Source: Ligustrum vulgare
Lineage: Eukaryota; Streptophyta; Magnoliopsida; Lamiales; Oleaceae
DNA length: 64,000 nt
Assembly (NCBI GenBank): GCA_963555705.1
Contig: OY743184.1
Coordinates: forward strand, 19,333,859 to 19,397,858
Direction of reading: 5' to 3'
Part shown: positions 22,106-33,284 of the stretch, in pieces
Position numbering within the stretch: position 1 is the stretch's first letter
Layout: every line of letters begins with the position of its first letter
Notes under the pieces: model-generated
What the model was told of the DNA's origin: nothing
Databases searched by the model: none
What the model saw: only the letters and a program-made list of their open reading frames with translations
Position numbers and translations under genes: made by a program

Positions 22106-23774
22106 TGTAAGGTCCCAAATATTTTCATAAAGCAAAATTTATTTTCTTTATATGCTATTATACATGCTTTGAAGGTTAGGGGCTAAGTGGTAAATATACA
22201 AAATTTCTTTCAATTTACCCCATATATATATAAGTTTTTATGAGATATTGATAAATATATCAATATTGGGCTCGTTGGATAGCTTGTAATTAATCATGTA
22301 TGATAGGCTCGAGAAAGTCTGATTCGGATTAATGAAGCCTAATTTATTTAAGATTAAGGAAGTTATCAATAAATTTTATTTTACTATTTGTGTTTGAGTT
22401 ATAATGGTTAAGTTATGGCCGTTGAGATTTTAGAGAGAATATGAGGTTTCTTGGATTTTAGTGGTTTTAGATTAGATAGGTAGGATAGAAATGGTCTCTT
22501 CCTTTCATGATGATGTGTCCCATCAAGTATATTTTATAAGATATTTCACATTTCATGATGATGTGTCCCATCAACTATATTTTATAAGATATTTCATATT
22601 TCATGATGATAGAGACGTGAGGATATTTTACACAATCCTATTCAAGTATCACCACTCTTCCTTCACGTATATATATATATATCTCTTTAAGTATATTTTT
22701 ATTTGCAAACGCAAATAGAATTCATCCAAAATCTTCATAGTCTACGGAGAAAGAAATATATTATCAAGTCTTGAGCAGTTTTAAGGAGTACAAAATTTAT
22801 TTTGTGAGCAGCAAATCAAGTTTTTCAAAGACTTAAGGTAGGATAACGAGGTGCAGTTGATTTTATCCTGTTTAAATTATTTTTCCATGTTGTTAATTTA
22901 TCATGCTTATGAAAGTAAATGATATGATATGATATGATGTTTATGGCCATCCGGTACCAAAGATATGATATGATTGAGCTCTTACCGGTTTTCTAAAGAT
23001 ATGATGACGGTATGATATTCTTGGCACATGCGTTTGATATTTTATTCGGGATAGCACCATAATTTTCGTGTCCTACTGAGTATTCCATATACTCACCCCT
23101 ACTATTTTACAGATTAGAACGGATCGTTGATTGGAGGTTGATGCAGTGGTGTCGAGATGCCAGGATCTAAGGATTTCAATAATTAAATCTGGCGTAATTT
23201 TTATTAAATAACTTTATTACTAGTAGTATTTCATTTTGTTAATTTACGGATATTTCTATTGTTCCGTTTCTGATTTTGGATTTAAGAATGTTTTCTACGC
23301 TGTTCTACATGAACGTATGATATTTACGCATTTATTGTTTTGACCAACTTCATGAATTGTTACGTATCTATCCCCTATGGAAATTTTAAACTTTAGCCTG
23401 ACACCTAGTTCTTTTGACAATGATGGTGCATTCTAGTAGACATTATTAGAATAATGTTCCGTCTCTATCAATTGTATTTTCATTAGGACTAGTATTTAAA
23501 TCAAATTTGTGAATTGTTCCAAATTCTACAAGCAGGCAAGCGTAGGACATGCTATACGTAAATGCTCTAACTGATCCGATTTCTTTTAAAATAGAGTTTG
23601 GTATTATATTAGTCGCAATGATATATTTTAAATTGAGTTTGAATGATAAAAATTTCATTCATATGGTTTGCTTCGATTTTTTTTAACTAACAAGATCCTT
23701 TATAAAATTATAAACTATAAAGGAAATAAAGCTTGCACGACCGGTCAAGTTCTATAAAATTTTGGGTCGTTACA
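22106..23774 (+). repeat. 3' LTR of the Tekay element
   Basis: 1669 bp, appears identical to 15355-17023, including both LTR-internal shadow frames and the 48-bp repeats. Confidence 0.97.
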
Positions 23775-24129
23775 TAATGTCACAGTACGTCGGTACAATA
23801 AGTGTCGGGCATATTTAATCATAAAAATACCACAATCATGCCTACGTAAAGACAAAGATATTTCTGAAGTTAGATCATACACGTAGAACATGATGTCACA
23901 CTGGTAAGACCAGATCACATGACAGAAAGTCACACTGACAAATAACATGTACTATTCATAGGACACAGAACATAAGCTCACATTGTTAAGACCATATCTC
24001 ATTCATGAATTCAAATCACTAACGCAATGGGAGTATGAAAATATATGAGACAATTTCATGAATTCATGTAATGGGTATGTGAATATATGAGGTCACAATC
24101 AGATAATTATCAATTCAGAGAACTAGATA
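23775..24129. other. Target flank, non-coding
   Basis: Begins with the right TAATG duplication copy (23775-23779). Repeated short phrases (gtcacactggtaag, gaccagatcacatgac, ctcacattgttaagacc) but no gene. Confidence 0.5.
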
Positions 24130-24870
24130 TGATGAGGACCCCTTTGGTATATTGACCAAAAATTTCCACAGCTATTTTGTATCAAACCCAAGAAAGCTAA
24201 GATGGTAAATAAATATAGCTATAAAACAACTTAACTCAAGTTTAAATCCCACCCAAATTTCATAGGTTAAAGAACCAAGCCCAATGGATAAAGATTAAAC
24301 AAATTTCAAGGTGGCGAAAATCAACAACAACACAAGAATAAATAATACTCAAGTAAAGTTGATTAACTTCTAAGAATAATACAAGATCAAAGGAGGTTTT
24401 TACCTTACCTCAAAGGGAGTCTCTCAAGATCAATCCATATGAACATCAAAGTTATTTTAGGGTTTGAGGAATGAAAGTGTATTTATTACAAAATAGGGAC
24501 CAAAAGAGAAATTACGAAAATTGCAAGAAAAATCCTGTGTTTTCAAATTCAGGGTGTTTCGGTCGACCGAAATATTTTCGATCAATCAGATGGTCGACCG
24601 AAATGTCCCTTTCGGTCTACCAATCCTCAGCCAAATGCAACTGAGGTTGCACTCCAAAATCTCTGCAGAGTTTCGAACCTTAGGTCGACCGGAATGACTT
24701 TCGATTGACCGTCCAATTTCTTTTTATTTTTGGCTCCAACTTGATTCTTGTCTTCTTTTCTTGACTTATTCACATTGTTTAGCCTCAAATCTTGAACCTC
24801 CTTGGAATAGAATCTCGTCATGAGTCCCACAAGCATGTACATTGAGGTTTGACTTTCTCGGTTCTCATCA
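24130..24870 (-). repeat. 3' LTR of element A
   Basis: 741 bp; its first ~300 bp on the plus strand match 28556-28854. Contains three GGTCGACC/CGGTCGACCG-type palindromic motifs at 24560-24690. Confidence 0.8.
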
Positions 24871-26480
24871 TCTCCTCTCTCTTGAGAATGATTCGACCTC
24901 GAATCCTTCTTGAATGCACTGTCGTGAGACTCCTTGAACTTTGATCTTGCAACATTGTGTGTCACGGGTTCGCGCAATGAAGTTGGACCTTCGCGATTCT
25001 CATCATCTCGAAAAAGATTCGACCACGAATCTACACCTAAAATAAAAATAGAAAATTCAGACACAAAAAATATAATTGAAATTTCAGACTCACCGTGCAA
25101 AATCAATTTGTAGATGTTGCTAAGAGCATGAATTGAGCCAACACCGCAGAGTAGCAATTTGGATTTTATTCGATCGGGAACCCGTTCTTTCCTCCAAAGG
25201 AACAACATCCAACCACTTGGGTCAAATACAACTCGCATTCGATCTTGGTTCGGATTGGAAGTACATTTTTCAATATGCACCCCAAATTGAAGCTCACCTT
25301 GCTCTCTCGGGGGCTCAACCAAATTCGCCTTTTTATGTCCACCTAAACTAATAGTTCCCTCAATAAACAAGTGCATCAAGCTCAAAAGAGTTAGTAGGCT
25401 AAGGTCATAAGCAACATCAAGTGGAGAAAATCTGCTAATAGGATGAGCAATTAAATTGCAAGCAAATTTAACAACCACAAAATTAACACCAACTTCGTGC
25501 AAATGCACGACTTCCCAAAAGAAAAGATTAACTATATTGATGACATTGTTGGTTTCATGACATGCAATCAATTATGACATTTTAATACTCCTACCAACAA
25601 TCACAAAAATAACATCATTTTCTTTCCTTGACCTAAGTAAACCCAACATAAGATTCATAGAATTAGTAATCCAAGGTTTACTAATGATGCGCAAATATGT
25701 ATGAAATTCTTGAGGCAAAAACTTCAGTTTAGCGATTTTGCAAGTTCGACATTCACTACAAATTCCAACATGTTCAACACTAATCTTCAAATTCGCCCAA
25801 TAAAACTGATCATATAATACCCCTATGAAGACCCATTTGATTTTAAATCGCCCCATCAAACAACCATCATGTGCCTCTCCCCACTAACAATTCGCGCATG
25901 GCACATTTAAAAAAAAACAATCCAATTTTTCAAAACAAATAATTATCATGCTCATAGAATCCATCGAAATATTGCCTACAACATGATTCATAAATGTTTA
26001 ACAAATTCAGATTATTAACATGCATGCCCTTAACATGTTCAATACAAAATGAGGGAGCATCTGGAAATATTAGAAGCGAAGTCCTTTTATCATCAAGACA
26101 TCCCAATAAATTTCTCCCATGGACTCCCCTAACTAGAAACTCCTTTATAGGGAAAATAGGCACATCAAGCATATTTTCACAAAATAGGAATTCATTATAC
26201 CCATAAAATTTACTATATGCAACATTTCCACTAGTAAAAAATACACTTGTCAAATCCATATCAACATTATACAACCCTCTAATATATTCGAAACATAATA
26301 ACCTTACATTCAAAGAATTGTTAGGAGCATACCTCCTAGATGTTGCATTGGTTATTTCATTTTCTTTACCTCTGTTGCATTTGTTGTAGTAGGAAAATGT
26401 TTCCTTGAATTTCTTCCACAAGGCATAACTTTGAAGTTCCTTGTTGCCTTGATAAGTTGCCCTCATGATCTCCTGCAACA
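24871..26480 (-). pseudogene. Element A integrase, degraded
   Basis: From high to low coordinates: a piece of the RNase H end (NATSRRYAPNNSLNVRLLCF), the zinc domain (KFYGYNEFLFCENMLDVP, REFLVR-like EFLVRGVHG; FYWANLKISVEHVGICSECR with CRTCK), the core start (SMNLMLGLLRSRKENDVIFV, where the usual MDFVLGLPR Asp is Asn), ACHETNNVINIVNLFFWEVV, a deletion, then the C-terminal domain (VVFDPSGWMLFLWRKERVP). The second Asp and the Glu of the DDE triad are not found. The tail segment DDENREGPTS is nearly repeated as DDENRESQTS ~130 bp later. Confidence 0.8.
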
Positions 26481-27115
26481 AAGAAGTAACCAAGCTAGGG
26501 AGGGAAGTGTTAGAGTATTTAAGAGTAAAGAACATTTTGGTTGAATCTCTGCTCTCAATTTTCTTGGTGGCTCTCATCACTTCCTCACCTTTTTCTGAGG
26601 TAGGAACCTCGGCTCCAACCCTCATTGCCACTCATTTTTCTAGAGATGTGGCCCCAACTCTCATGCTCTCATTTTTTCTCTCATTTTTGTTTTCTTCAAT
26701 TTTCTCAATTGAATTTTCTTTTATTTTCCTATTCTCCCTTTCTTTTTCTTCTTTCTCAAATTTCTTCTTGAGCTTCATTCGGTCCTTGCATACTTCTTCT
26801 GGGCTCAAAGATAGGATCACAACCTTTTTGCCATTCATTTGGAAGCTACATCGGTTCTTCCTCTTATCATGTTCCACCCTCCTATCACTTTGCCAAGGTC
26901 TCCCCAAAATTATGTGTGTAGTGTGCATGGGAACTACATCACATATCACTTGGTCACTATAGGTTCCAACGTGGAAGGTAAGAAGAACTTGTTCACTCAC
27001 TCTCACTTCCCCATCGTCATCCAACCCTTGCAATACATAAGGATTAGGATACCTCATAACCGGTAACCCTAATTTCTCAACTCTACTAGCACTCACCAAG
27101 TTAGTTCAACTTTCC
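26481..27115 (-). pseudogene. Element A protease region
   Basis: Retains the part after the active site: VEKLGLPVMRYPNPYVLQ, then CDVVPMHTTHIILGRPWQSD and FQMNGKKVVILSLSPEEVCK, followed by a highly charged Lys/Glu linker and LPSLVTSLLQ. The DGGS-type active-site segment is disrupted near 27100-27115. The linker normally leads into RT but here joins integrase sequence. Confidence 0.8.
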
Positions 27116-27149
27116 CCATCTATAATGAGACTAAATGGCTTATCACTCA

Positions 27150-27720
27150 CTAGTCACCTAGTGTAGAAATTATATTCTCCATGTGTTCCCCTCTCATTAT
27201 CATGGCCAAAGATGTTGGTGGACTAGCAATTCTCTCCAACTCTCCTCTCTCATTATCACCCCTCCTATGGAATGATGGACTCTTCATTTTTGTTCTATCA
27301 ATATTATCATCAATTCCATCTCCACTCCTATCTACCCATTTTCCTCTTTTCCTATTCATGCTCCCATTTTGTTCACTATCCCTTTCATTATCCCAAACAT
27401 CCCTTCTAACTTTCCTATTCAAACTCCCATATTGTTTTCTAATTCCATCCTTATACACAATGTCCCCAAAATTATCCCACAACCTTCTCCTATCATCCCT
27501 CTTTTCTTCACCACTACTAGTTTATGTACTCTCCCCTCTTGTTCCCAAATTTTCCAACCTACCCCCAATTTTCTCCATTTGTCTAGCCATGATGGTTGAA
27601 TGATTTTGCAATAAGTACTTCAAATCTTGAGTTTGAGCATTGGAAATTTGCTCATTTTGAGTATTGAAATTTGACATGTGTGCAAGTATGGTAGTGTCCT
27701 CACAAGGAATATTTTCTCTC
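27150..27720 (-). pseudogene. Element A gag remnant
   Basis: Contains a Met- and Gln-rich coiled stretch (NEQISNAQTQDLKYLL, MARQMEKIGGRLENL) and KMKSPSFHRRGD, matching the KIPSFQG.NDPE entry into gag of this family. The capsid-like body and zinc knuckle are deleted. Confidence 0.65.
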
Positions 27721-28539
27721 GTGTTTCACTCAAATTTGGCTTTAACCCTCTAATGAGCTCACCACCCTTGCCTTTTTCCACTCAAAGCTCCATTTCTCAA
27801 GTTCTCCAAGGAAGGTAATCAACTAAACCAATAAGTATAATTCTTGTGAAGTCAAGAATTACAAACAAAGAAGAAGGAATTTAAAACAAGTTGACATAAT
27901 AGCAAGTGGAATTTGTGTGCTTACTATACTCAAAAGGAACAATTGATACGTAGGATAAGATGTTATGGATACAATTTTAGCAACGAGATTGACAAATCAC
28001 AAATAATAGACAAGGCATAGATGTAGAGCAATAAACACAAAGAGTGTAATTTTCAATGAGGCAATTTAGCAAATACTTTGTACTCAATCTTGAAGTAGCC
28101 TTGAATGGATATAATGTGGATATATGATAAATCCCCAACAAACCAAATGTGGTAAGGAATGAATGAACAATAATTACCTAATGTATGGAGCAAGTGATAT
28201 ATGGGATAAATGTTGATAACACAATCTCAATAATGAGAATTGGATAGCCCCAAGTAACAATATATGGTCATTGAACAACAAAGCACTAATGTAGTATTTT
28301 CATTGAGACATTTTATCAAACACTTTAAGTACACAACTTGGAAAGTGTAGGTTTTGTAGCGAATAATGGAATTCCCCCAACAAACTCACAATCAATATAC
28401 CCAATACATGGAGTCAACAAATATTTCAAGAATATAGAATTTCCCCAATTTTTTTATTTTCAAATTTCATTTTTTTTCCCTTGGGATAACAAGAATAACA
28501 AGAAGAAGAAAGTAAAGATAGTTTTACCAAATTCGAGCC
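27721..28539 (-). other. Leader of element A
   Basis: Non-coding between primer site and gag. Two related segments (27900-28130 and 28170-28400) repeat phrases such as caataatgagaatt, gacaatttagcaaa and gaatgaatggcc-like text. Confidence 0.5.
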
Positions 28540-28555
28540 AAGCTCTGATACCAAA
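28540..28555 (-). other. Primer-binding site of element A
   Basis: The minus strand reads TTTGGTATCAGAGCTT, initiator-Met type, directly next to the LTR end at 28556. Confidence 0.9.
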
Positions 28556-28854
28556 TGATGATGACTCCCTTGGTATATTGACAAAAAATTCCCACAACTA
28601 TTTCGTATCAAACCCAAGAAAGCTAAGATGGTAAATAAAGAGATAAAACACATTAACTCAAGTTTAAATCTCAACCAAAATTCATAGGTTAAAGAACCAA
28701 GTACAATGGATAAAGATTAAACAAATTTCAAGGTGGCAGAAATCAACAACACAAGAATAAATAATACTCAAGTAAAGTTGATTAACTTCCAAGAATAATA
28801 CAAGATCAAAGGAGGTTTTTACCTTACCTCAAAGGGAGTCTCTCAAGACCAACA
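28556..28854 (-). repeat. Truncated 5' LTR of element A
   Basis: 299 bp matching 24130-24432 at roughly 90%. Similarity stops after tctctcaaga, where the 3' flank of the GCK gene begins. Confidence 0.85.
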
Positions 28855-29141
28855 ATTCATCAAATTAAATTAAAAATTACCCCAAAACAAGTTAGACAAC
28901 AAACAAAAAAATCTTGAAATAATCCGTCAAACATAATTTTTGGCAGAGTAAGGCATCGTAAATATCAACTAGGATCAATTTGCATAAAAAGCCTATCATT
29001 ATCCAATACGATTATTCAAAGCATATCAATTTCTATCGAAAATTCTCAAGTTTTTTTTGGTTAATTTACCTTAAGAAAATTCTCCTAACTTCCGTAAAAG
29101 TTACAAGTATAAATTAAGCCAGCATCTCCAAAACCCTCAAT
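28855..29141 (-). other. 3' flank of the GCK gene
   Basis: No coding sequence. AT-rich, probably 3' UTR and downstream region. Confidence 0.5.
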
Positions 29142-29531
29142 TCAAGATTCTTTCTTTTGAGGAGAACCATCCAGTGTTTCCTCCTTTTCTGATCTCGATT
29201 TTTTGCGGTCCTCCTGGCTATTTGACCTTTCTTTTTCCTTTTCCATTTCCTTCACAGCCTTCTCCTCAGCCACCTTCGCAGCCTGCAAAATTGGCGCATA
29301 ATAATCAGAATGAGCTTCCATACACTTTTTCAAAGCAGCAGTAGCCTGAAAACACTTCTCCACAATATCCTTTTCATTGTTCTCTCCTTCTTCCATGTAC
29401 TTATCCCACTTTGTAAACTTGTCTTTACAGCCACCCCCTTTCATAAATAAGCAAAACCAACATTCAAAGTCCTCCTCTTCGTCTTCGCCACCATTGGGTT
29501 CTGTAATTGATTCTACTAATTCTTTTTCCAA
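29142..29531 (-). CDS. GCK-domain protein, start codon unclear
   Basis: A 129-codon minus-strand frame. Residues ~22-75 form a GCK domain: CWFCLFMKGGGCKDKF, then KDIVEKCFQATAALKKCMEA and HSDYYAPIL, with conserved Cys pairs and the Gly-Cys-Lys that names the family. The tail is a Lys/Glu-rich coil (VKEMEKEKERSNSQ). Members are small plant proteins of unknown role, with a cysteine pattern like that of small intermembrane-space-type proteins. The acidic N-terminus (EEEDFE) is also typical. There is no ATG at the natural start: the frame begins at TTG (29531-29529), with a stop 15 codons upstream, so a mutated ATG, an upstream exon joined at an AG near 29548, or use of Met30 are the options. Confidence 0.75.
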   Translation of the reverse strand: MEKELVESITEPNGGEDEEEDFECWFCLFMKGGGCKDKFTKWDKYMEEGENNEKDIVEKCFQATAALKKCMEAHSDYYAPILQAAKVAEEKAVKEMEKEKERSNSQEDRKKSRSEKEETLDGSPQKKES

Positions 29532-29769
29532 AAGGGGGTCTTTTCTGCTTTATTTTGTAGGGCTTGTGACGTATTCCTATCAGATCGTGGATTCCTATGA
29601 TTCTTGAATTAGGGCTTGCGATTCGCGTATGGGTTTACGAATTTGAAGGGAATTCGAGGAAGACATGGTAGAAGATGTGGGGTTTGAATTACTGACTTAG
29701 GGTTTAGTGTTGAAGGTGTGGAGAAAAGTCAGGGGCTGCTCTTTAAAACTAACTTCTTAAACCCACCCA
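29532..29769 (-). promoter_or_regulatory. 5' region of the GCK gene
   Basis: Leader-like sequence without long frames. No clear TATA box was found. Confidence 0.3.
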
Positions 29770-29998
29770 CACCCACACATGCATGGGTGAAATTAACTAA
29801 CAGTCACCCAACTCGTCGAAGGTTACTACTCAATCTCCCAACTTTAAAAAGTATCTCAATGACCATCAAACTTCAGCAAAATTTTAGTTAGCCACCAAAC
29901 TTCAAAAGGTATTTTAATGGCCACTCAACTTACAATGTAATTTTTACTTAACCATTCAGCTTCAAATGGTTGAAGTAATACTCGATAAATTAACCTTC
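29770..29998. repeat. Imperfect ~33-bp repeats (accaaacttcaaaaggtat type)
   Basis: At least five related units (caactttaaaaagtatctc, caaacttcagcaaaattt, caaacttcaaaaggtattt, caacttacaatgtaattt, cagcttcaaatgg) alternating with gaccatc/ggccact. Such strings are common in plant MITE-like elements. Ends not defined. Confidence 0.6.
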
Positions 29999-30000
29999 GT

Positions 30001-30147
30001 TCTTTAATGCAATTATTACAATTTATAAATCATTTTATAAAAACACAATTTCTCAAACCACTTTTTAACCACACATATTTTCTCTCCACTTTTTAACTAT
30101 AAATAACTCAATTTATAGTTGTTATAGTGTTATCGAACAAAGCCTTA
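30001..30147. mobile_element. AT-rich MITE, copy 2 of 4
   Basis: Same internal order as copy 1 (aatttataaatcattttataaa, caaaccactttttaacc, ctttttaacta). Ends cgaacaaagcc. Confidence 0.65.
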
Positions 30148-30186
30148 ATAACCTCTATTAAGAGCATGTTTGTTAATGTGATTTTT

Positions 30187-30570
30187 GTTCGCTAAAAATG
30201 CACCGCAAGTGCACGTGTTACATACAAGTAATAGTGGGCTAACGAGTTCGGATTATCGATCCCACAATGATTGTTTATCTCAATTATATTTTAATTTAAT
30301 CAATTTCATTAATGAACACTCACAATAAGGTTTGATTTTGGAAATTTTATAGTACCTAATTTAAATCTGCAATGTATAAAAGATAAATGAGTATAAAATA
30401 GTGATAACTTGATGACGAAAGAGAGTTAAGATTCTTGATTCCACTTGACCTTCACCTAATTGTTTTTTCAACAAGCAAAACGATAGCATATTCATTAATC
30501 ATGTTAGACTCGATTTTTCAAATTTAGTTAATTGCCTCACTCGACTGAAATTAACCTTAATTAGTGGAAT
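30187..30570. mobile_element. LTR fragment, Tat/Athila-like
   Basis: Starts tgttcgctaaaaatgcaccgcaagtgcacg, like the starts of the solo LTRs at 48361 and 57471, and contains atcgatcccacaatga, the typical internal phrase. It breaks into the Copia LTR near 30570. Confidence 0.5.
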
Positions 30571-31291
30571 TAAGCTACTATATTGTGTTTTCTTCTGTTG
30601 TATTGTGACTAACTCATTTTACTTTGTGTTTTGCGAGGTTGATTTCACAACAATTGGTATCCGAGCGTTGGTGTCTTGATTGGCTGAATTGAATCAATAC
30701 TGGAACTCATTGATTGAGTTTTCTATTTCCCTTCTTTAATTTTTCATTAACTGAAAATTAATTGTTTTTTTTTGTTGTTCAAAATTATTTGGTTCCAATT
30801 ATATTTTCAAATTCTTTGTGATTGAAAATGATCGTTTAATTGGTGTTTTATCATTTTTTGTTGGTTAGGTACTATTTTGGAGGTTCTCGAGCTTGGTCCT
30901 GATTTACGCTTCAAAATTGGCTAATTGTAAAACTTAAAACAAAAAATAATTTCGTATCTCTCCATATTATGGACTTAGAAAAGTCCGCTCTGGTAAATTG
31001 GCTTGATCACCTTTAAATTATAGAAATAGCAAGTCATCGTGTGGGGTGACCATTAGGCTTGCGGTTGCCTATTGCTAGTTATAGAAATTATTTGCCGTTA
31101 CCTGTATTTTTCATAGCTGTTTGTCTTGTGATATCTTTTGTGATTATTTTGCTTGTTGCGTTATTATTAGAACTGTCACCTAGACTCCCGTGTCGAAAAT
31201 TCCCTTGACATGAGATCTTTGAGTCTCACGGAATCCTGGAAATTTAGAACGGTATATATTGCGACCTTTAGGATTTTCTGTGTGATTTTCC

Positions 31292-32100
31292 TTGTGGTGC
31301 TTATATTGCGTTGTGTGTTTCTTATTTGTTAAGAAGTCTGCACATCGTTTTGAATTGAACATCTTTGATGGAAAATGTGACTTTTCTATATGGCAACAGA
31401 AAATGAAAGGTATTTTGGTACAACAAAAGATTTCAAAATCTATTGACAATTCTTTCCCAAATACTGTGACTGCTGAACAGAAAAAGGATTTTGATGAACT
31501 CGCGTACACTTCTATCATTTTGCATCTATCTGACTCTGTTTTGCGAAAAGTTCGTAAACACGAAACCACTGAAGCTCTTTGAAAAAAGTTACAAGAACTT
31601 TACTTGACTCAATCTACTCCTAATAAGCTTTACTTGCTTGAAAGTTTTTTTAGTTTCAAAATTGATCCCTCTAAGGTCTTAGATGACAACCTTGATGTCT
31701 TTAATAAACTTGTGCAAGAAATCACTAACTGTGGTGAAAAAGTACCAGAAGAATACAAAGTTTTTATATTGTTAAATGCTATTCCTGACGCTTATGGAGA
31801 GGTTACGAATGCTATAAAATATGGGAGGGATACTCTTACACCTGAAATTATCATTGATTCCTTGAAAAATAGGGAGAGGGAGGTGAAAACTGAAAGAAAC
31901 AAGAGGAATAGTGGTGAGGTTCACATGATGAGAGGTGGGCGTGGTAAAAGTAGAGATGACTCAAATGATGAGGGTGATAAATGGAAGGGTAGAAGTAGTT
32001 TTAAGTCATAGGGTAAGGGGAAGGGAAGGGAAGGAAATGCTATAGTTTTGGTAGGTCTGGCCATTATAAGAGAGACTGTTCAGGAGAGAAAAACAAAAAT
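31292..32100 (+). pseudogene. Copia gag
   Basis: Typical UBN2-type gag: FDGKCDFSIWQQKMKGILVQ, AYTSIILHLSDSVLRKV, LYLTQSTPNKLYLLESFFSF, AIPDAYGEVTNAIKYGRDTL. A TGA replaces a Trp codon at 31580, a TAG lies at 32009, and the zinc knuckle that follows (YSFGRSGHYKRDC) has lost its second Cys and changed frame. The upstream frame has no ATG in the usual place. Confidence 0.9.
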
Positions 32101-33284
32101 AGGAGTGGGGATAGAAATGGGGTCAATGTAGTTAGTTGCTCGGATGGTGATCCGAGTGGAGTTTATTGATGCTCTTATCTCACTTACAGTTTCTACTGAA
32201 TTATTGTGTGCATCTGATTGATTTTTTACCATTTTGCATGTGTGTGGTCACTTTATTCGGTTGCATTCTGTATGTTGCATTTCATTTGAGTTGATTCAAC
32301 ATTTGCATGAATTTGAGTGTGATATGTTATTTTATGTATAACATGGTTACATGCATGATGGTTGAGTTTTGGTGTGAGGTTTTGATACTATGTGTGTTTT
32401 CACAATAGGTGTCAGATGTCGTTCCCTTGGTGGGACGGGTATTCAGTAGTTGTGTTAGAAGTGAGGGGTAGCTGGTAATGTTGAGACTAGATGCGTAAGA
32501 GTATATTTTGCTGACATACTAGGGGATGTGTGTTTTGACATGTAGATCACGAGAGGTGAGGTTGTCAAATGTCTTGTTAAACTCTATCTATGAGGATCTT
32601 GATTAGGTGGAGGACGCTCCTATTATCTCTAGGTCAGGTGGAGATTCGAGGTTTACCTTCTTTGAGTGAGGTTGTGATAGAGGTACATCCGTTGTTTTAG
32701 GATCTTTAGTAGTTTACTAGTTAGGTGTGATTATTGAGTAGTCTAGTGAGCATAGAGGGCGATGAGAGGAGAGCTACATCGATTTTGGAATAGGGTAATT
32801 GTGATTATATCTTTTCTTGGGGTCATTTGCATTCATTGCTTGTGTTGACCTTGTTTGATTAACTTGGTGTTAATGATAAGTTCTTTATGTGAACTTGGTG
32901 AAATATTTGTTATTTTCCTTTGATGTGATGTGCTCTCATCGCATGTGTGTAGTCACCTATAACTTTGTGTTATTAAATGCTCTTGATTGATTCATGTGGA
33001 AATGTAATTTTCTTACATTTGTCTTTAGAAAGCATGCGTTGTTTGTCTAAAGTTGTATTACTTGCTAATGCGATATAAATGCATAGTTTGGCTTGCTATG
33101 ATTTAGTGTATTCTTTGGTTTTACCTTGGCCCTTGGTTAGTACTATTAGCAGGTATGAGATATGTTTCTAACGTGAAACATTGGAAAATGTATGTTGAAT
33201 TCTAATTCATTTGGAATTGTTTTGTGCAACTAATAAACTAGGTATTTTGGTGTTGCAGGTTCGATTGGAACAAATGTGGAGGTT
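32101..33284 (+). other. Non-coding interior of the Copia derivative
   Basis: GT-rich, no long frame, no similarity to pol. Includes ggtgggacgggtattcagtagttgtg. Ends at a polypurine-like tract (aaatgtggaggtt). Confidence 0.5.

Larger units (their letters stand above)
15355..23774 (+). mobile_element. Tekay-type chromovirus (Ty3/Gypsy), structurally complete, young
   Basis: Complete architecture: 1669-bp LTRs starting TGTAAGG and ending GTTACA, an initiator-Met primer site, leader, one gag-pol frame, polypurine tract and a 5-bp target duplication TAATG on both sides (15350-15354, 23775-23779). The LTRs keep a constant 6751-bp offset with no indel, and I saw no substitution on reading, so insertion is very recent. 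The C-terminal chromodomain, PBS type and long LTRs place it in the Tekay/Del clade. Two coding lesions are present (nonsense at 20403, integrase Asp to Tyr at 21207). Confidence 0.97.
24130..28854 (-). mobile_element. Gypsy element A (CRM/Galadriel-like), RT/RNase H lost, 5' LTR truncated
   Basis: Minus-strand order: truncated 5' LTR (28854-28556), initiator-Met primer site, long leader, gag remnant, protease, then directly integrase, polypurine tract and 3' LTR (24870-24130). LTR ends read TGATGAG...CTCATCA on the plus strand. No RT sequence occurs between protease and integrase. The integrase C-terminus (KERVPDRIKSKLL ... YKLILHGESEISIIFFVSEF) resembles the KERFPEQR...LPGEY..SATFNVSDL type of CRM/Galadriel-like elements; the exact clade is uncertain. 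Confidence 0.85.

Noticed and set aside
27181..27603. 140-codon plus-strand ORF rich in Ser, Pro and Leu
   Set aside because: It is the antisense shadow of the gag remnant of element A.
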